DNA from: Piscinibacter sp.
Lineage (GTDB): Bacteria > Pseudomonadota > Gammaproteobacteria > Burkholderiales > Burkholderiaceae_C
NCBI GenBank assembly: GCA_016706565.1
Contig: JADJJI010000013.1
Location: 62,001-126,000, forward strand
DNA length: 64,000 nucleotides
Direction: 5' to 3'
The notes under the pieces: model-generated
What the model saw: only the letters and a program-made list of their open reading frames with translations
The model's database searches: none
Told to the model about the DNA's origin: nothing
Position numbers and translations under genes: made by a program
Shown here: one piece after another, positions 26,367 through 34,266 of the stretch
Layout: each line of letters starts with the position of its first letter
Position numbering within the stretch: the stretch's first letter is position 1

Positions 26367-26699
26367 TCAGTTGGGCTGGCGCGAACGCAGCGCGAGGTTG
26401 GCAACCGCCATCAATGCGGCGCCGGCGGCAGCGGCGATCAGCACCGACTTCAGCGGTTCATCGCGGATGTAGCCGGCGGTGCGGTCGGACGCATCGGCTG
26501 CTCGTTCGCGCAGCTGCGAGGCGTGGTCACGCAGCGCATCGGCACTCTGGCGCACCAGGCTCTCGGCGCGCTCGGCGGCCTGCACGAGGGCCGGCGTGAT
26601 GCGCTCGCTGCCTTCCTGCACGGCATCGGCAATGGCCTGCGGTGCGGCCTCGACGGCGCGGCGGGCGTTGGCGGCGGTGGTGTGGACGTTGGTGTTCAT
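26367..26699 (-). CDS. DUF883/ElaB-YqjD family ribosome-associated membrane protein
   Basis: 110 residues. A long amphipathic helical region rich in Ala, Glu and Arg (residues 10-75) ends in a C-terminal membrane anchor (VLIAAAAGAALMAVANLAL) and a basic RSRQ tail, the layout of ElaB/YqjD/DUF883 proteins. E. coli YqjD binds ribosomes at the membrane in stationary phase; the same role here is inferred. AAGGAG precedes ATG 26699. It sits 17 bp upstream of the holin-like gene. Confidence 0.83.
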   Translation of the reverse strand: MNTNVHTTAANARRAVEAAPQAIADAVQEGSERITPALVQAAERAESLVRQSADALRDHASQLRERAADASDRTAGYIRDEPLKSVLIAAAAGAALMAVANLALRSRQPN

Positions 26700-26755
26700 G
26701 GGTAGCTCCTTGCAGGGGGTGGGGAAAGGTGAATCGAGACGCGTGACGCGGTGCG

Positions 26756-26914
26756 CTACTTGATCAGGCCGACCAGGAAGCTGCCGACGGCGAGCACCGC
26801 GAACAGGATGAACAGGAGCTTCGCGATGCCGGCGGCGCTGGCGGCGATGCCACTGAAGCCGAACACGGCCGCGATCAGCGCGATGACGAAGAAGACGACG
26901 GCGTAGTGCAGCAT
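26756..26914 (-). CDS. DUF1328 membrane miniprotein, copy 2
   Basis: 52 residues from ATG 26914, preceded by AGGAG. It reads [20 protein letters not shown], then the [12 protein letters not shown] core, and ends in a second hydrophobic helix. It is a diverged paralogue of the 25377-25556 miniprotein. As first gene of the stress group it is the one most directly under the promoter region near 26965 (TAAGCT, possible -10) and the inverted repeat at 27015. Confidence 0.83.
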   Translation of the reverse strand: MLHYAVVFFVIALIAAVFGFSGIAASAAGIAKLLFILFAVLAVGSFLVGLIK

Positions 26915-27014
26915 GGTTAGCTCCTGAAGTTGTCGGACGCGACCTGATGGATCGCGATGAAGACAGCTTAGGAAGTGCGCCGGCGCTGCACCATGGGACG
27001 CCGGCGCGTCCGCG

Positions 27015-27032
27015 TGTAGGACGAGGCCGACA
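27015..27032. promoter_or_regulatory. Inverted repeat upstream of the stress operon
   Basis: TGTAGG-N6-CCGACA, one mismatch from a perfect palindrome, lies about 100 bp upstream of the first DUF1328 gene and roughly 65 bp upstream of a start point predicted from TAAGCT (minus strand, 26970-26965). A second copy of the same architecture lies at 29608-29625. NarL-type regulators bind such paired heptamers, and one is encoded at 28485. The link is inferred. Confidence 0.45.
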
Positions 27033-27064
27033 GCGCCGGCGCGCGTGCCGCGCGCGCCGTGCCC

Positions 27065-28438
27065 TCAGGCCGCCGTGGCGGCGCCCGACGGCAGGAAGGC
27101 CTCGATGCGCGTGCCCTGGCCCGGCGACGAGCGGACTTCCAGGCGACCGCCCACCGACTCGACGCGGTAGGCCATGCCGAACAGGCCGTGCGAGGCCGAC
27201 TGCGGCTGCGAGGTGTCGAATCCGGCGCCGTCGTCGGCGACGACGATGCGCACGCCGTCTTCGGCCGCCAGCAGGCGCACTTCGACCTGCTTCGCGCTGG
27301 CGTACTTGGAGATGTTGGTCAGCGCCTCCTGCACCAGCCGGTAGGCGGTGAGTTCGGCCTCCTCGGACAGCGCCGCGCCGGGCTCGAACGAGGTGAGCAG
27401 CGCGACGCCGCCGCGTTGCGCGTGCTCGCGCGTGAGGATGTCCAGCGCGGCGACCAGGCCGAGGTTGGCCAGCGCCGATGGGCGCAGGTCCTCGATGATG
27501 CGGCGTTTCAGCGCGATGCCGCTGGTGAGCGTCTGGCCGAGGTGGTCCAGGCGCTCGAGCAGTTCGGGCGCCTGCGGCGTCAAGCGCGAGCGCAGTCTCG
27601 CCACGTCGAGCTTGGCAGCGGTGAGCAGAGCGCCGAGCTCGTCGTGCAGCTCGCGCGCGAGCCGGTGGCGCTCGTCCTCGCGCGCCGTCTGCAGGTGCCG
27701 CGCAAGTTCGCGAAGCTGGGCGGTGCGGCGCAAGACGTCGTGCTCGAGGTGGTCGCGCTCGAACTGGATCAGCCGCTGCTGCTCGGCGCGCTGCGCATCC
27801 AGCGCCGCCGTCTGGCGCAGGTACATGAACAGCGCCAGCACGCTCAGCGCGGTCAGCGCGCCAATGCCGATGCGCGTCAGCATCAACGTGTCGTAGATGT
27901 CCTGGCGGCCGCGCGCGACCGCCTTGGTCTCCTCGTCGAGCAGGCGCAGTGACAGCGAGCGGATGCCGTCCATCTGCTCGCGGCCGATGTCGGTCAGCAC
28001 CAGCGTGCGCCAGTTGTCGTGCTTGCCCTGGTCGTACAGCGAGATCGAGGTCTGCAGTTCGGACAGCTTGGCCTGCACGTGCTTCTCCAGCTCGGCGAGC
28101 AGCTCGGCCTGGGCGGGCTCGTCACCGAAGTGCACGCGCAGCGCCTTCAGTGTGCTCTGGATCTCCTCGTTGGCATCGCGGTAGGGCGCCAGATACTCGC
28201 TGCGCCCGGTCAGCAGGTAGCCGCGCTGGCCGCTCTCGGCGTCCAGCATCATGCGGTGCAAAGCCTGCAGCGTGGTGCGCGCGACGGCGCGCTGGCCGAG
28301 TTCGTCGAGCGACTCGCCGGCGCGCCAGTACGACAGCTCGCTGATCAACAGCATGGCCAGTGCCGCCAGCGCGACCAGCGGGAACGCGAAGGCACTGCGC
28401 CGCAGGCGATCGGCGAAGATGCGCGACGACTCAAGCAT
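27065..28438 (-). CDS. CHASE3-domain NarX/UhpB-type sensor histidine kinase
   Basis: 457 residues. A first membrane helix (about 17-34) leads into a CHASE3 sensor domain (about 38-178, with the typical DAESGQRGYLLTG motif). The second membrane helix spans about 187-206. A coiled segment and a HisKA_3 dimerisation domain follow, with the phospho-acceptor His265 in RELHDELGA. The HATPase region ends with DDGAGFD and GLFGMAYRVESVGG. Kinases of this class pair with NarL/LuxR-type regulators, and one is encoded divergently only 46 bp away. The signal is unknown. Confidence 0.92.
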   Translation of the reverse strand: MLESSRIFADRLRRSAFAFPLVALAALAMLLISELSYWRAGESLDELGQRAVARTTLQALHRMMLDAESGQRGYLLTGRSEYLAPYRDANEEIQSTLKALRVHFGDEPAQAELLAELEKHVQAKLSELQTSISLYDQGKHDNWRTLVLTDIGREQMDGIRSLSLRLLDEETKAVARGRQDIYDTLMLTRIGIGALTALSVLALFMYLRQTAALDAQRAEQQRLIQFERDHLEHDVLRRTAQLRELARHLQTAREDERHRLARELHDELGALLTAAKLDVARLRSRLTPQAPELLERLDHLGQTLTSGIALKRRIIEDLRPSALANLGLVAALDILTREHAQRGGVALLTSFEPGAALSEEAELTAYRLVQEALTNISKYASAKQVEVRLLAAEDGVRIVVADDGAGFDTSQPQSASHGLFGMAYRVESVGGRLEVRSSPGQGTRIEAFLPSGAATAA

Positions 28439-28484
28439 CTACACTCCGCGCACTGAAGTACCTGTCCACCAGGACTGCCTTGCC

Positions 28485-29117
28485 ATGATCCGGGTTGCCA
28501 TCGTCGACGACCACGCCATCGTGCGCACCGGATTGCGCCAGTTCTTCTCCGAGCAGGTCGACCTGCGCGTGTGCGGCGAGGCCAGCAACGGCCACGAGGC
28601 GCTCGAGCTGGTCCGCCAGGGCGAGATCGACGTGCTGCTGATGGACCTGTCGATGCCCGACCAGAGCGGCGTCGATGCGCTGGCCGCGATCAAGGCGCGC
28701 GCGCCCGAACTGCCGGTGCTGATCCTCAGCGGCTTTCCGGAGGAGCACTACGCGACCGCGCTGCTCAAGCAGGGCGCGGCGGGCTACCTGAACAAGGAGT
28801 GCGACCCGGAGGAGATCGTCAAGGCGATCCGCACCGTCTTCCGCGGCCGCAAGTACATCACCGCCGGCGTCGCCGAGCGGCTGGCCGAGACGCTGGGCGG
28901 CGATGCCGACAAGCTGCCCCACGAACTGCTGTCCGAACGCGAGCTGCAGGTCTTCCTGCGCCTGGCCCGCGGCGAGACGGTCGGGCACATCGCCGACGGC
29001 ATGTCGCTGAGCGTGAAGACCGTCAGCACCTACCGCACGCGGGTGATGGAGAAGATGGCGCTGGCGTCGAACAGCGATCTGACCTACTACGCGCTGAAGA
29101 ACGGCTTGATCCAGTAG
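28485..29117 (+). CDS. NarL/FixJ-family response regulator
   Basis: 210 residues. The receiver domain (1-120) has the acidic DD pair (VDDHAIVR), phospho-acceptor Asp54 in LLMDLSMPD and the Lys switch in GYLNKECDP. The LuxR-type helix-turn-helix (about 145-205) reads LSERELQVFLRLARGE, with the recognition helix in MSLSVKTVSTYRTRVMEKM. It is the likely partner of the divergent CHASE3 kinase. ATG 28485 begins MIRVAIVDDHAIVR as in the family. It probably controls nearby stress genes through the TGTAGG-type repeats, which is inferred. Confidence 0.93.
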   Translation: MIRVAIVDDHAIVRTGLRQFFSEQVDLRVCGEASNGHEALELVRQGEIDVLLMDLSMPDQSGVDALAAIKARAPELPVLILSGFPEEHYATALLKQGAAGYLNKECDPEEIVKAIRTVFRGRKYITAGVAERLAETLGGDADKLPHELLSERELQVFLRLARGETVGHIADGMSLSVKTVSTYRTRVMEKMALASNSDLTYYALKNGLIQ

Positions 29118-29140
29118 CGCCGCCCTCGACGACGCGCCGC

Positions 29141-29530
29141 TCATGGCATCACGCCGTCCTCGGCGAGCCGCCGGCAATAGTCGATCAGCGCGTCGATCTC
29201 GCCGGACTTGTCGAACACGCCGTCGGCGCCCAGGCCCAGGCAGCGGCGGCGGATGTCGGGCGTGGCGAAGTTGCTCAGCACCACGCGCTTGCAGCGCTGT
29301 GGCTGCTCTCCCAGCCACTGCAACACGCCCAGGCCGGAGCCCTTGCGCAGGAAGATGTCGATGATGACGAGGTCGCACTGCTCGCGGTGCGTGGCCAGCC
29401 ATTCGCGCGCCTGCGCTTCGTCGCCGGCGCTGCCGATGACCGACACCGGGGCCATCTCCTCGAGGGTGGCGATCAGGTTCTCCCGGATCACCGGGCTGTC
29501 TTCGACGAGGAAGGTCTTCAAAGGGGTCAT
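29141..29530 (-). CDS. Receiver-domain-only response regulator
   Basis: 129 residues, a single REC domain without an output domain. The acidic pair is E10/D11 (LVEDSPVIR), the phospho-acceptor is Asp58 in LVIIDIFLRKGSG, and Ser/Lys switch residues appear in VVLSNF and GVFDKSGE. It could act as a phosphate sink or as a protein-interaction switch for the CHASE3 kinase/NarL pair next door. It is convergent with the NarL-type gene, with 23 bp between stops. An inverted repeat about 80 bp upstream may control it. Confidence 0.88.
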   Translation of the reverse strand: MTPLKTFLVEDSPVIRENLIATLEEMAPVSVIGSAGDEAQAREWLATHREQCDLVIIDIFLRKGSGLGVLQWLGEQPQRCKRVVLSNFATPDIRRRCLGLGADGVFDKSGEIDALIDYCRRLAEDGVMP

Positions 29531-29607
29531 GGTCCGGACGCGTTCGCTCGCCGGCGGAGGGTTGCTCCGGCGCCGTCGCCATTGAACCAGCCCGGCGGCC
29601 GGCCGTC

Positions 29608-29625
29608 TGTAGGAAGAGTCCTACG
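29608..29625. promoter_or_regulatory. Inverted repeat upstream of the receiver-only gene
   Basis: GTAGGA-AGAG-TCCTAC is a perfect 6-4-6 palindrome, extended as TGTAGG-N6-CCTACG. It overlaps the stop codon of the transglutaminase-like gene and lies about 80 bp before the receiver gene ATG at 29530. A possible -10 (TTCAAT on the minus strand, 29586-29581) would put it near -43. It matches the element at 27015-27032. Confidence 0.45.
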
Positions 29626-30532
29626 CGGCGCGTTGGCGCTGCACATGCACCGCCACGTCCATGCCGAGGTAGGCGTCCGGCGGGCCGAACCACGAGCCCA
29701 AGATCGGCGCGGCCTGGCGCGGGTCGCGCGCCACGCCGACGCGGATCAGCGTGTTGCCGCCGAGCAGGTTGTTGGTCGGGTCGAACGGCACCCAGCCGGC
29801 GCCTGGCAGGTAGGCCTGCAGCCAGGCGTGGGTGCTGCCCGCGCCGACGATGGCTGTGGTGTCTGCCTCCGCGCCGGCTTCGGCATCCCGGTCCAACGCC
29901 GGGTCGTAGAGGTAGCCGGAGACGAAGCGCGTGGCCACGCCCAGGCGCCGCGCCGCCTCCATCATCAGCAGCGCGAAGTCGCGGCAGCTGCCGCTGCCCA
30001 GGTCGAGCGTCTGCAGCGGTGTCTGCGTGCCTTCCTCGTCGCGCGCCACGTACTCGAAGTTCTCGCGGATGTGCTGGTTCATCTGCACCAGCAGGTCGCG
30101 CGTGCCTGTCGGGCCATCGGTGCGAATGAACTGGCGCGCCCAGGCCGTCAGCCGGCCCAGCGGATCGTCATGGTGCGGGCGCAGGTAGTGCTCGAGGTCG
30201 AAGCGCTCCTCGACGCTGTAGGCGAACGGGAAGAACTCCGCGCCCGGCGCCAGCGGCAGTTCGAGGTTGTGGCTGTGCGCATGCTCGATGGTGAAGCTGC
30301 AGACGATGCGCAGCTCCGCCGCCGGCTCCAGAGGCTGCACGATGGCGATGGAGTTCGAGTGTGGGTCCTGAATGAGGCGGATCGTCGCTTCAGGGCTGAC
30401 CTGCAGGTCGGTGGCGAGCACGCGCAGGTCGTGGCTGTCGCGCGGCCGGAAGATCACCCGGTGCTCGCCGAACTGCACCGGCTCGCGATAGCGGTAGACC
30501 GTCGTGTGGACGATGTCGTAGCGGACGGTCAT
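29621..30532 (-). CDS. Transglutaminase-like cysteine protease family protein
   Basis: 303 residues. A beta-rich N-terminal domain (about 1-85, starting MTVRYDIVHTTVYRYREPV) is followed by a transglutaminase core. The catalytic Cys is in GSGSCRDFALL, the His in STHAWLQAYLPGAGW and the Asp in PFDPTNN. Family members are presumed peptidases or amidases; the substrate is unknown. They are often found near circularly permuted ATP-grasp and alpha-E proteins, which are absent here. The gene is transcribed toward the receiver-only gene, 90 bp away. Confidence 0.9.
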   Translation of the reverse strand: MTVRYDIVHTTVYRYREPVQFGEHRVIFRPRDSHDLRVLATDLQVSPEATIRLIQDPHSNSIAIVQPLEPAAELRIVCSFTIEHAHSHNLELPLAPGAEFFPFAYSVEERFDLEHYLRPHHDDPLGRLTAWARQFIRTDGPTGTRDLLVQMNQHIRENFEYVARDEEGTQTPLQTLDLGSGSCRDFALLMMEAARRLGVATRFVSGYLYDPALDRDAEAGAEADTTAIVGAGSTHAWLQAYLPGAGWVPFDPTNNLLGGNTLIRVGVARDPRQAAPILGSWFGPPDAYLGMDVAVHVQRQRAA

Positions 30533-30544
30533 GCGGACGGCAGA

Positions 30545-30892
30545 CTACACGCCGAGCAGTTCGACCTCGAACATCAGCGTGGCGTTCGGCGGAATCACGC
30601 CGCCGGCGCCGCGCGCGCCATAGCCCAGTTGCGGCGGGATCACCAGCACACGCGTGCCGCCGACCTTCATGCCCTGCACGCCTTCGTCCCAGCCGCGGAT
30701 CACCATGCCCTGGCCGAGGCCGAACTGGAACGGGTCGTTGCGGTCCTTGCTGCTGTCGAACTTGGCGCCCTTGACGCCGCCGTTGTAGAGCCAGCCGGTG
30801 TAGTGCACGGTGACGTGCTGGCCGGCGCGCGCCTCGGCGCCGTCGCCCGCTTGGGTGTCTTCGTACTGGAGGCCGGAGTCGGTCGTGATCAT
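30545..30892 (-). CDS. FKBP-type peptidyl-prolyl cis-trans isomerase
   Basis: 115 residues, one FKBP domain with no signal peptide, so cytoplasmic. Active-site motifs are VTVHYTGWLYNG, FQFGLGQGMVIRGWDEGVQG and LGYGARGAGGVIPPNATL. It assists protein folding by prolyl isomerisation. ATG 30892 begins MITTDSGLQYEDT, the usual start of short FKBPs. It lies 37 bp downstream of gluQ on the same strand and 12 bp before the transglutaminase-like gene. Confidence 0.93.
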   Translation of the reverse strand: MITTDSGLQYEDTQAGDGAEARAGQHVTVHYTGWLYNGGVKGAKFDSSKDRNDPFQFGLGQGMVIRGWDEGVQGMKVGGTRVLVIPPQLGYGARGAGGVIPPNATLMFEVELLGV

Positions 30893-30929
30893 GTCGAACT
30901 TTCGAGGAGTGGCAACGCAAGGGCCGACA

Positions 30930-31823
30930 TCATGCCAGGGTGCGCCGCCACGCGTTGACGGCCCCGGCCAGGAAGCCGCCGAGGTCGTTCGCGTCCACCG
31001 CCAGCCCGAGCACGCGCGCGGCCTCCTGCACTGCCGCCAGCGGATCGCGCAGGTCCAGTGCCGTGGCGCCGTTCTGCTTCGACAGCTTCTCGCCGTCGGC
31101 GCCGAGCACCAGCGGCGTGTGCAGGTAGCTCGGCGTGCGCAGGCCCAGCGCGCGCTGCAGCAGGATCTGCCGCGGCGTGTTGTCGGCCAGGTCTTCACCG
31201 CGCACGACATGGGTGATGCCCTGGGTCGCGTCGTCCACCACCACGGCGAGCTGGTAGGCCCACAGGCCGTCGGCGCGCTTGAGCACGAAGTCGCCGACGG
31301 CGTCGCACAGGCGCTGGCGCTGCGTGCCCAGGCGCCGGTCATGCCATTCGATCTCGGCTTCCTCTGCGGGCGCACCGAGCGAAGTTCTCATGCGCACGGC
31401 GCGGGCCGTGCGGCCGTGAAGGCCTTCGCGGCAGGTGCCGGGGTAGACCAGTTCGGCGCCGCGCGGCTTCGGCGTGCCGCGCGAGCGCAGCGCGAGCTCG
31501 ATGTCGCGCCGGGTGCAGCCGCAAGGGTAGGCCCAGCCGGCGGCGATCAGCCGATCGAGCGCCTGCTGGTAGGCCGCGCCGCGTGCGGACTGCCACAGCG
31601 GCGCCTCGTCGGCCTGCAGCCCGCAGGCAGCGAGCTGCTCGATGATCAGCCGGTCCGCCCCGGGCACGCAACGCGGTGAGTCGACGTCCTCGATGCGCAG
31701 CAACCAGCGCCCGCCGTGCGCGCGGGCGTCCAGCCACGAAGCCAGCGCTGCCACCAGCGAGCCTGCATGCAGCGGCCCGGTGGGCGAGGGCGCGAAACGC
31801 CCCACGTAGCCCGCAGCGCTCAT
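30930..31823 (-). CDS. gluQ: Glutamyl-Q tRNA(Asp) synthetase
   Basis: 297 residues, a truncated glutamyl-tRNA synthetase paralogue without the anticodon-binding domain. The HIGH-class motif is [16 protein letters not shown], the KMSKS-class motif is KLSKQ, and the zinc ligands are CGC in YPCGCTRRD and the Cys of YPGTCREG. It attaches glutamate to queuosine-34 of tRNA-Asp. ATG 31823 overlaps the LysR stop by 4 bp. The open frame extends to 32456 only as an antisense shadow of the LysR gene in another frame. Confidence 0.93.
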   Translation of the reverse strand: MSAAGYVGRFAPSPTGPLHAGSLVAALASWLDARAHGGRWLLRIEDVDSPRCVPGADRLIIEQLAACGLQADEAPLWQSARGAAYQQALDRLIAAGWAYPCGCTRRDIELALRSRGTPKPRGAELVYPGTCREGLHGRTARAVRMRTSLGAPAEEAEIEWHDRRLGTQRQRLCDAVGDFVLKRADGLWAYQLAVVVDDATQGITHVVRGEDLADNTPRQILLQRALGLRTPSYLHTPLVLGADGEKLSKQNGATALDLRDPLAAVQEAARVLGLAVDANDLGGFLAGAVNAWRRTLA

Positions 31824-32833
31824 CCGCCCCAGGGGCCGGTGTGGCGCTCCAGCAGCGCGCGCCTCGTTGCGGGGCTCTCGAGCTGGTTCAGCCACCACTG
31901 CAGCGCCAGCCCCAGCGGCGCGCGCTTGCCCTTGGAGCCCACGCCGGCGCGCCAGGCATAACCCAGCACGGCCGCCTGCCGGCTGCGCTCGACCTCCTTG
32001 ACCACCAGCCTGCCGGCCTCGACATGCGGGCGCGCCATCGGCTCGGGGATGTAGCCGCAACCCATGCAGCGGATCTGCGCCTCGATCTTGGCCTGCGTGC
32101 TGCTCACCGTCAGCACGTCCTGGCCGGGCAGGATGTTCACCGTGATCGGCGACATGCGCAGCGCCGAATCGGCCACGGCCACGGCGCGGTGGCGCAGCAG
32201 CTCGGCATCGCTGATCGGGCCCTCGTGCGCCGCCAGCGGGTGGTGCGGCGCGACGGCGAAGACGAACTCCATCTCGCCGAGCAGCGCGAACTCGATGCCT
32301 GCCGGTGGCTGCGACTGCGTGCCCACGCCGATGGCCAGATCGGCCTGGCCGCTGATCAGCGCCTCCCAGGTGCCGGCCAGCACCTCGCTGCGCAGGCGCA
32401 GCCGCGTGCCGTGTTCGACGTTCTGCTCGGCGCAGCGCGCGTAGAAGGCCTCGCACAGCTCGAAGATGGTGACCTGCGACATCACCACGTCGACCGCGAT
32501 GGTGAGTTGCGTCTCCCAGCCGGTGGCCACGCGGCGCACGCGGTTGGCCACCGCATCCATCTCGATGAGCAGGCGGCGGCCTTCAGTGAGCAGTTCCTCG
32601 CCGGCGGCGGTGAGCTGGGCCTGGCGCGAGCTGCGGTCGAACAGCAGCACGTCCAGCGCGTCCTCGAGCTGGCGCACGTTGTAGGTCAGCGCCGAAGGCA
32701 CCTTGCCGAGCTCGCGGGCGGCCGCGGCAAAACTGCCGGTGCGCGCGATGGTGTCCATCATCGCGAGGGCTTCCGGGGTGAGCACGTTGCGGCGGTCGGG
32801 CATGTCGAGGTTCGGTGGCGAACAGGGGTTCAT
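31820..32833 (-). CDS. LysR-family transcriptional regulator
   Basis: 337 residues. An N-terminal winged helix-turn-helix is followed by a substrate-binding domain (about 105-310). The helix-turn-helix (about 18-77) reads [20 protein letters not shown], then [24 protein letters not shown]. The effector is unknown. Start 32833 is chosen, but an internal ATG at 32803 is possible. It is divergent from the pirin gene, the usual LysR target position, and an inverted repeat TTGAA-N7-TTCAA lies 6 bp upstream of its start. Its stop overlaps gluQ. Confidence 0.92.
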   Translation of the reverse strand: MNPCSPPNLDMPDRRNVLTPEALAMMDTIARTGSFAAAARELGKVPSALTYNVRQLEDALDVLLFDRSSRQAQLTAAGEELLTEGRRLLIEMDAVANRVRRVATGWETQLTIAVDVVMSQVTIFELCEAFYARCAEQNVEHGTRLRLRSEVLAGTWEALISGQADLAIGVGTQSQPPAGIEFALLGEMEFVFAVAPHHPLAAHEGPISDAELLRHRAVAVADSALRMSPITVNILPGQDVLTVSSTQAKIEAQIRCMGCGYIPEPMARPHVEAGRLVVKEVERSRQAAVLGYAWRAGVGSKGKRAPLGLALQWWLNQLESPATRRALLERHTGPWGG

Positions 32834-32838
32834 CTTAT

Positions 32839-32855
32839 TTGAACGCGAGCTTCAA
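32839..32855. promoter_or_regulatory. Candidate LysR-type operator
   Basis: TTGAA-N7-TTCAA is a perfect interrupted palindrome in the 100-bp divergent region between the LysR gene and the pirin gene. LysR regulators commonly bind such sites near their own start and activate the divergent gene. A weak -10 (TACATT at 32889-32894) for the pirin gene has no good -35, as expected for an activator-dependent promoter. Confidence 0.45.
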
Positions 32856-32933
32856 GGCCGGAGGGCTGGCCGATGACCGGCCGGCTCCTACATTGGACTC
32901 ATCGCCACCACCCAACACATTGCGGGCACCACC

Positions 32934-33656
32934 ATGATCACCCTGCGCAAGTCCTGCGACCGAGGTTATGCCGACCACGGCTGGCTGAAGAGCTTCCACA
33001 GCTTCTCGTTCGCCGACTACCACGACCCGAAACACATGGGCTGGGGCAATCTGCGCGTGATCAACGAAGACCGCATCGCGCCGGGCACCGGTTTCGGCAC
33101 GCATGGCCACCGCGACATGGAGATCATCAGCTACGTGCTCGAAGGCGAGCTCGCGCACAAGGACAGCATGGGCAACGGCCAGGCCGGCGGCGCCAACGCC
33201 GGCGTGATCCGCCCGGGCGACGTGCAGCGCATGAGCGCCGGCACGGGCGTGCGCCACAGCGAGTTCAACCATGCGGCCAACGAAACCACGCATTTCCTGC
33301 AGATCTGGATCGAGCCGGATCAACTCGGCGTCGCACCAGGCTACGAGCAGAAGCGTTTCGAGTCCGCCGAGAAGCGCGGCCGGCTGCGCCTGGTCGCCAG
33401 CCCCGACGGGCGCGACGGCTCGGTGCGCATCCATGCCGACGCGGCGCTGTACGCGGGCCTGTTCGATGGTGCGGAGTCGATCGAGCTGCCGCTCGACCCG
33501 GCGCGACGCAGCTACGTTCACGTGATCCGCGGCGCGGTGTCCGTCAACGGCCAGCCGCTGCGTGGCGGTGACGCTGCGCTGCTGCATCAGGAATCCAGGC
33601 TCGCATTGGCCGATGGCCAGAGCGCCGAAGTGCTGGTGTTCGACCTGGCCGCGTGA
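32934..33656 (+). CDS. Pirin family protein (YhhW-like bicupin)
   Basis: 240 residues. The first cupin carries the metal ligands in the pirin pattern: HGHRDMEIISYVLEGEL, with His residues and a later SEFNHA. The start, MITLRKSCDRGYADHGWLKS, and the SFADYHDP stretch are family hallmarks. YhhW-type pirins have quercetin 2,3-dioxygenase activity in vitro; the physiological substrate is unknown. The gene is divergent from the LysR gene. It leads into a flavodoxin-like and an FMN reductase gene on the same strand, suggesting a quinone/redox stress group. Confidence 0.93.
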   Translation: MITLRKSCDRGYADHGWLKSFHSFSFADYHDPKHMGWGNLRVINEDRIAPGTGFGTHGHRDMEIISYVLEGELAHKDSMGNGQAGGANAGVIRPGDVQRMSAGTGVRHSEFNHAANETTHFLQIWIEPDQLGVAPGYEQKRFESAEKRGRLRLVASPDGRDGSVRIHADAALYAGLFDGAESIELPLDPARRSYVHVIRGAVSVNGQPLRGGDAALLHQESRLALADGQSAEVLVFDLAA

Positions 33657-33700
33657 ATCGCGCGGCCTTCATTCCCTTTCCTACCCGTGGAGTACGAAGC

Positions 33701-34255
33701 ATGTCCAAGATCGTCATCGTCTATCACAGCGGCTACGGCCACACCAAGAAGGTCGCCGAAGCCGTGGCCTCCACGTCCGGTGCGGCGCTGCTGGCCATCG
33801 ACGCCGAAGGCAACCTGCCCGAAGGCGGCTGGGAGCAGCTCGCGGCCGCCTCGATGATCGTGTTCGGCGCGCCGACCTACATGGGCGCGGCCAGCTGGCA
33901 GTTCAAGAAGTTCGCCGACGCCTCGTCCAAGCCCTGGTTCACGCAGGTCTGGAAAGACAAGCTGGCCGCCGGCTTCACCAACTCGGCGACGCTCAACGGC
34001 GACAAGCTGTCGACGCTGAACTACTTCTTCACCCTGTCGCAGCAGCACGGCATGTTCTGGGTCGGCTCCGGCATGCATCCGAAGAATGCGAAGGCGCACA
34101 CGCGTGACGACATCAACAACCTGGGCGGCTATTCCGGCCTGATCACCGCCACGCCGTCCGACGCCTCGGTCGACGAGATGGTGCCGGGCGACATCGCCAC
34201 CGCCAAGGCCTTCGGCCAGCGCCTGGCCGAGGCCACCGCGAAGCTCGCGCGCTGA
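33701..34255 (+). CDS. Flavodoxin family protein, WrbA-like NAD(P)H:quinone oxidoreductase
   Basis: 184 residues. The FMN phosphate loop is YHSGYGHTKKVAEAV. The GAPTYMGAASWQFKKFAD and TNSATLNGDKLSTL segments match WrbA/flavodoxin-like proteins. It probably carries out two-electron reduction of quinones or flavin transfer in the cytoplasm. ATG 33701 has GTGGAG upstream. It lies 44 bp after the pirin gene and 11 bp before a second flavoprotein gene, consistent with one transcript under LysR control. Confidence 0.88.
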   Translation: MSKIVIVYHSGYGHTKKVAEAVASTSGAALLAIDAEGNLPEGGWEQLAAASMIVFGAPTYMGAASWQFKKFADASSKPWFTQVWKDKLAAGFTNSATLNGDKLSTLNYFFTLSQQHGMFWVGSGMHPKNAKAHTRDDINNLGGYSGLITATPSDASVDEMVPGDIATAKAFGQRLAEATAKLAR

Positions 34256-34266
34256 AGGGCAGTGTG

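Noticed and set aside
32885-32894. TCCTACA heptamer upstream of the pirin gene as a NarL-type site
   Set aside because: A single half-site without a paired half; it overlaps the possible -10 and is likely chance.
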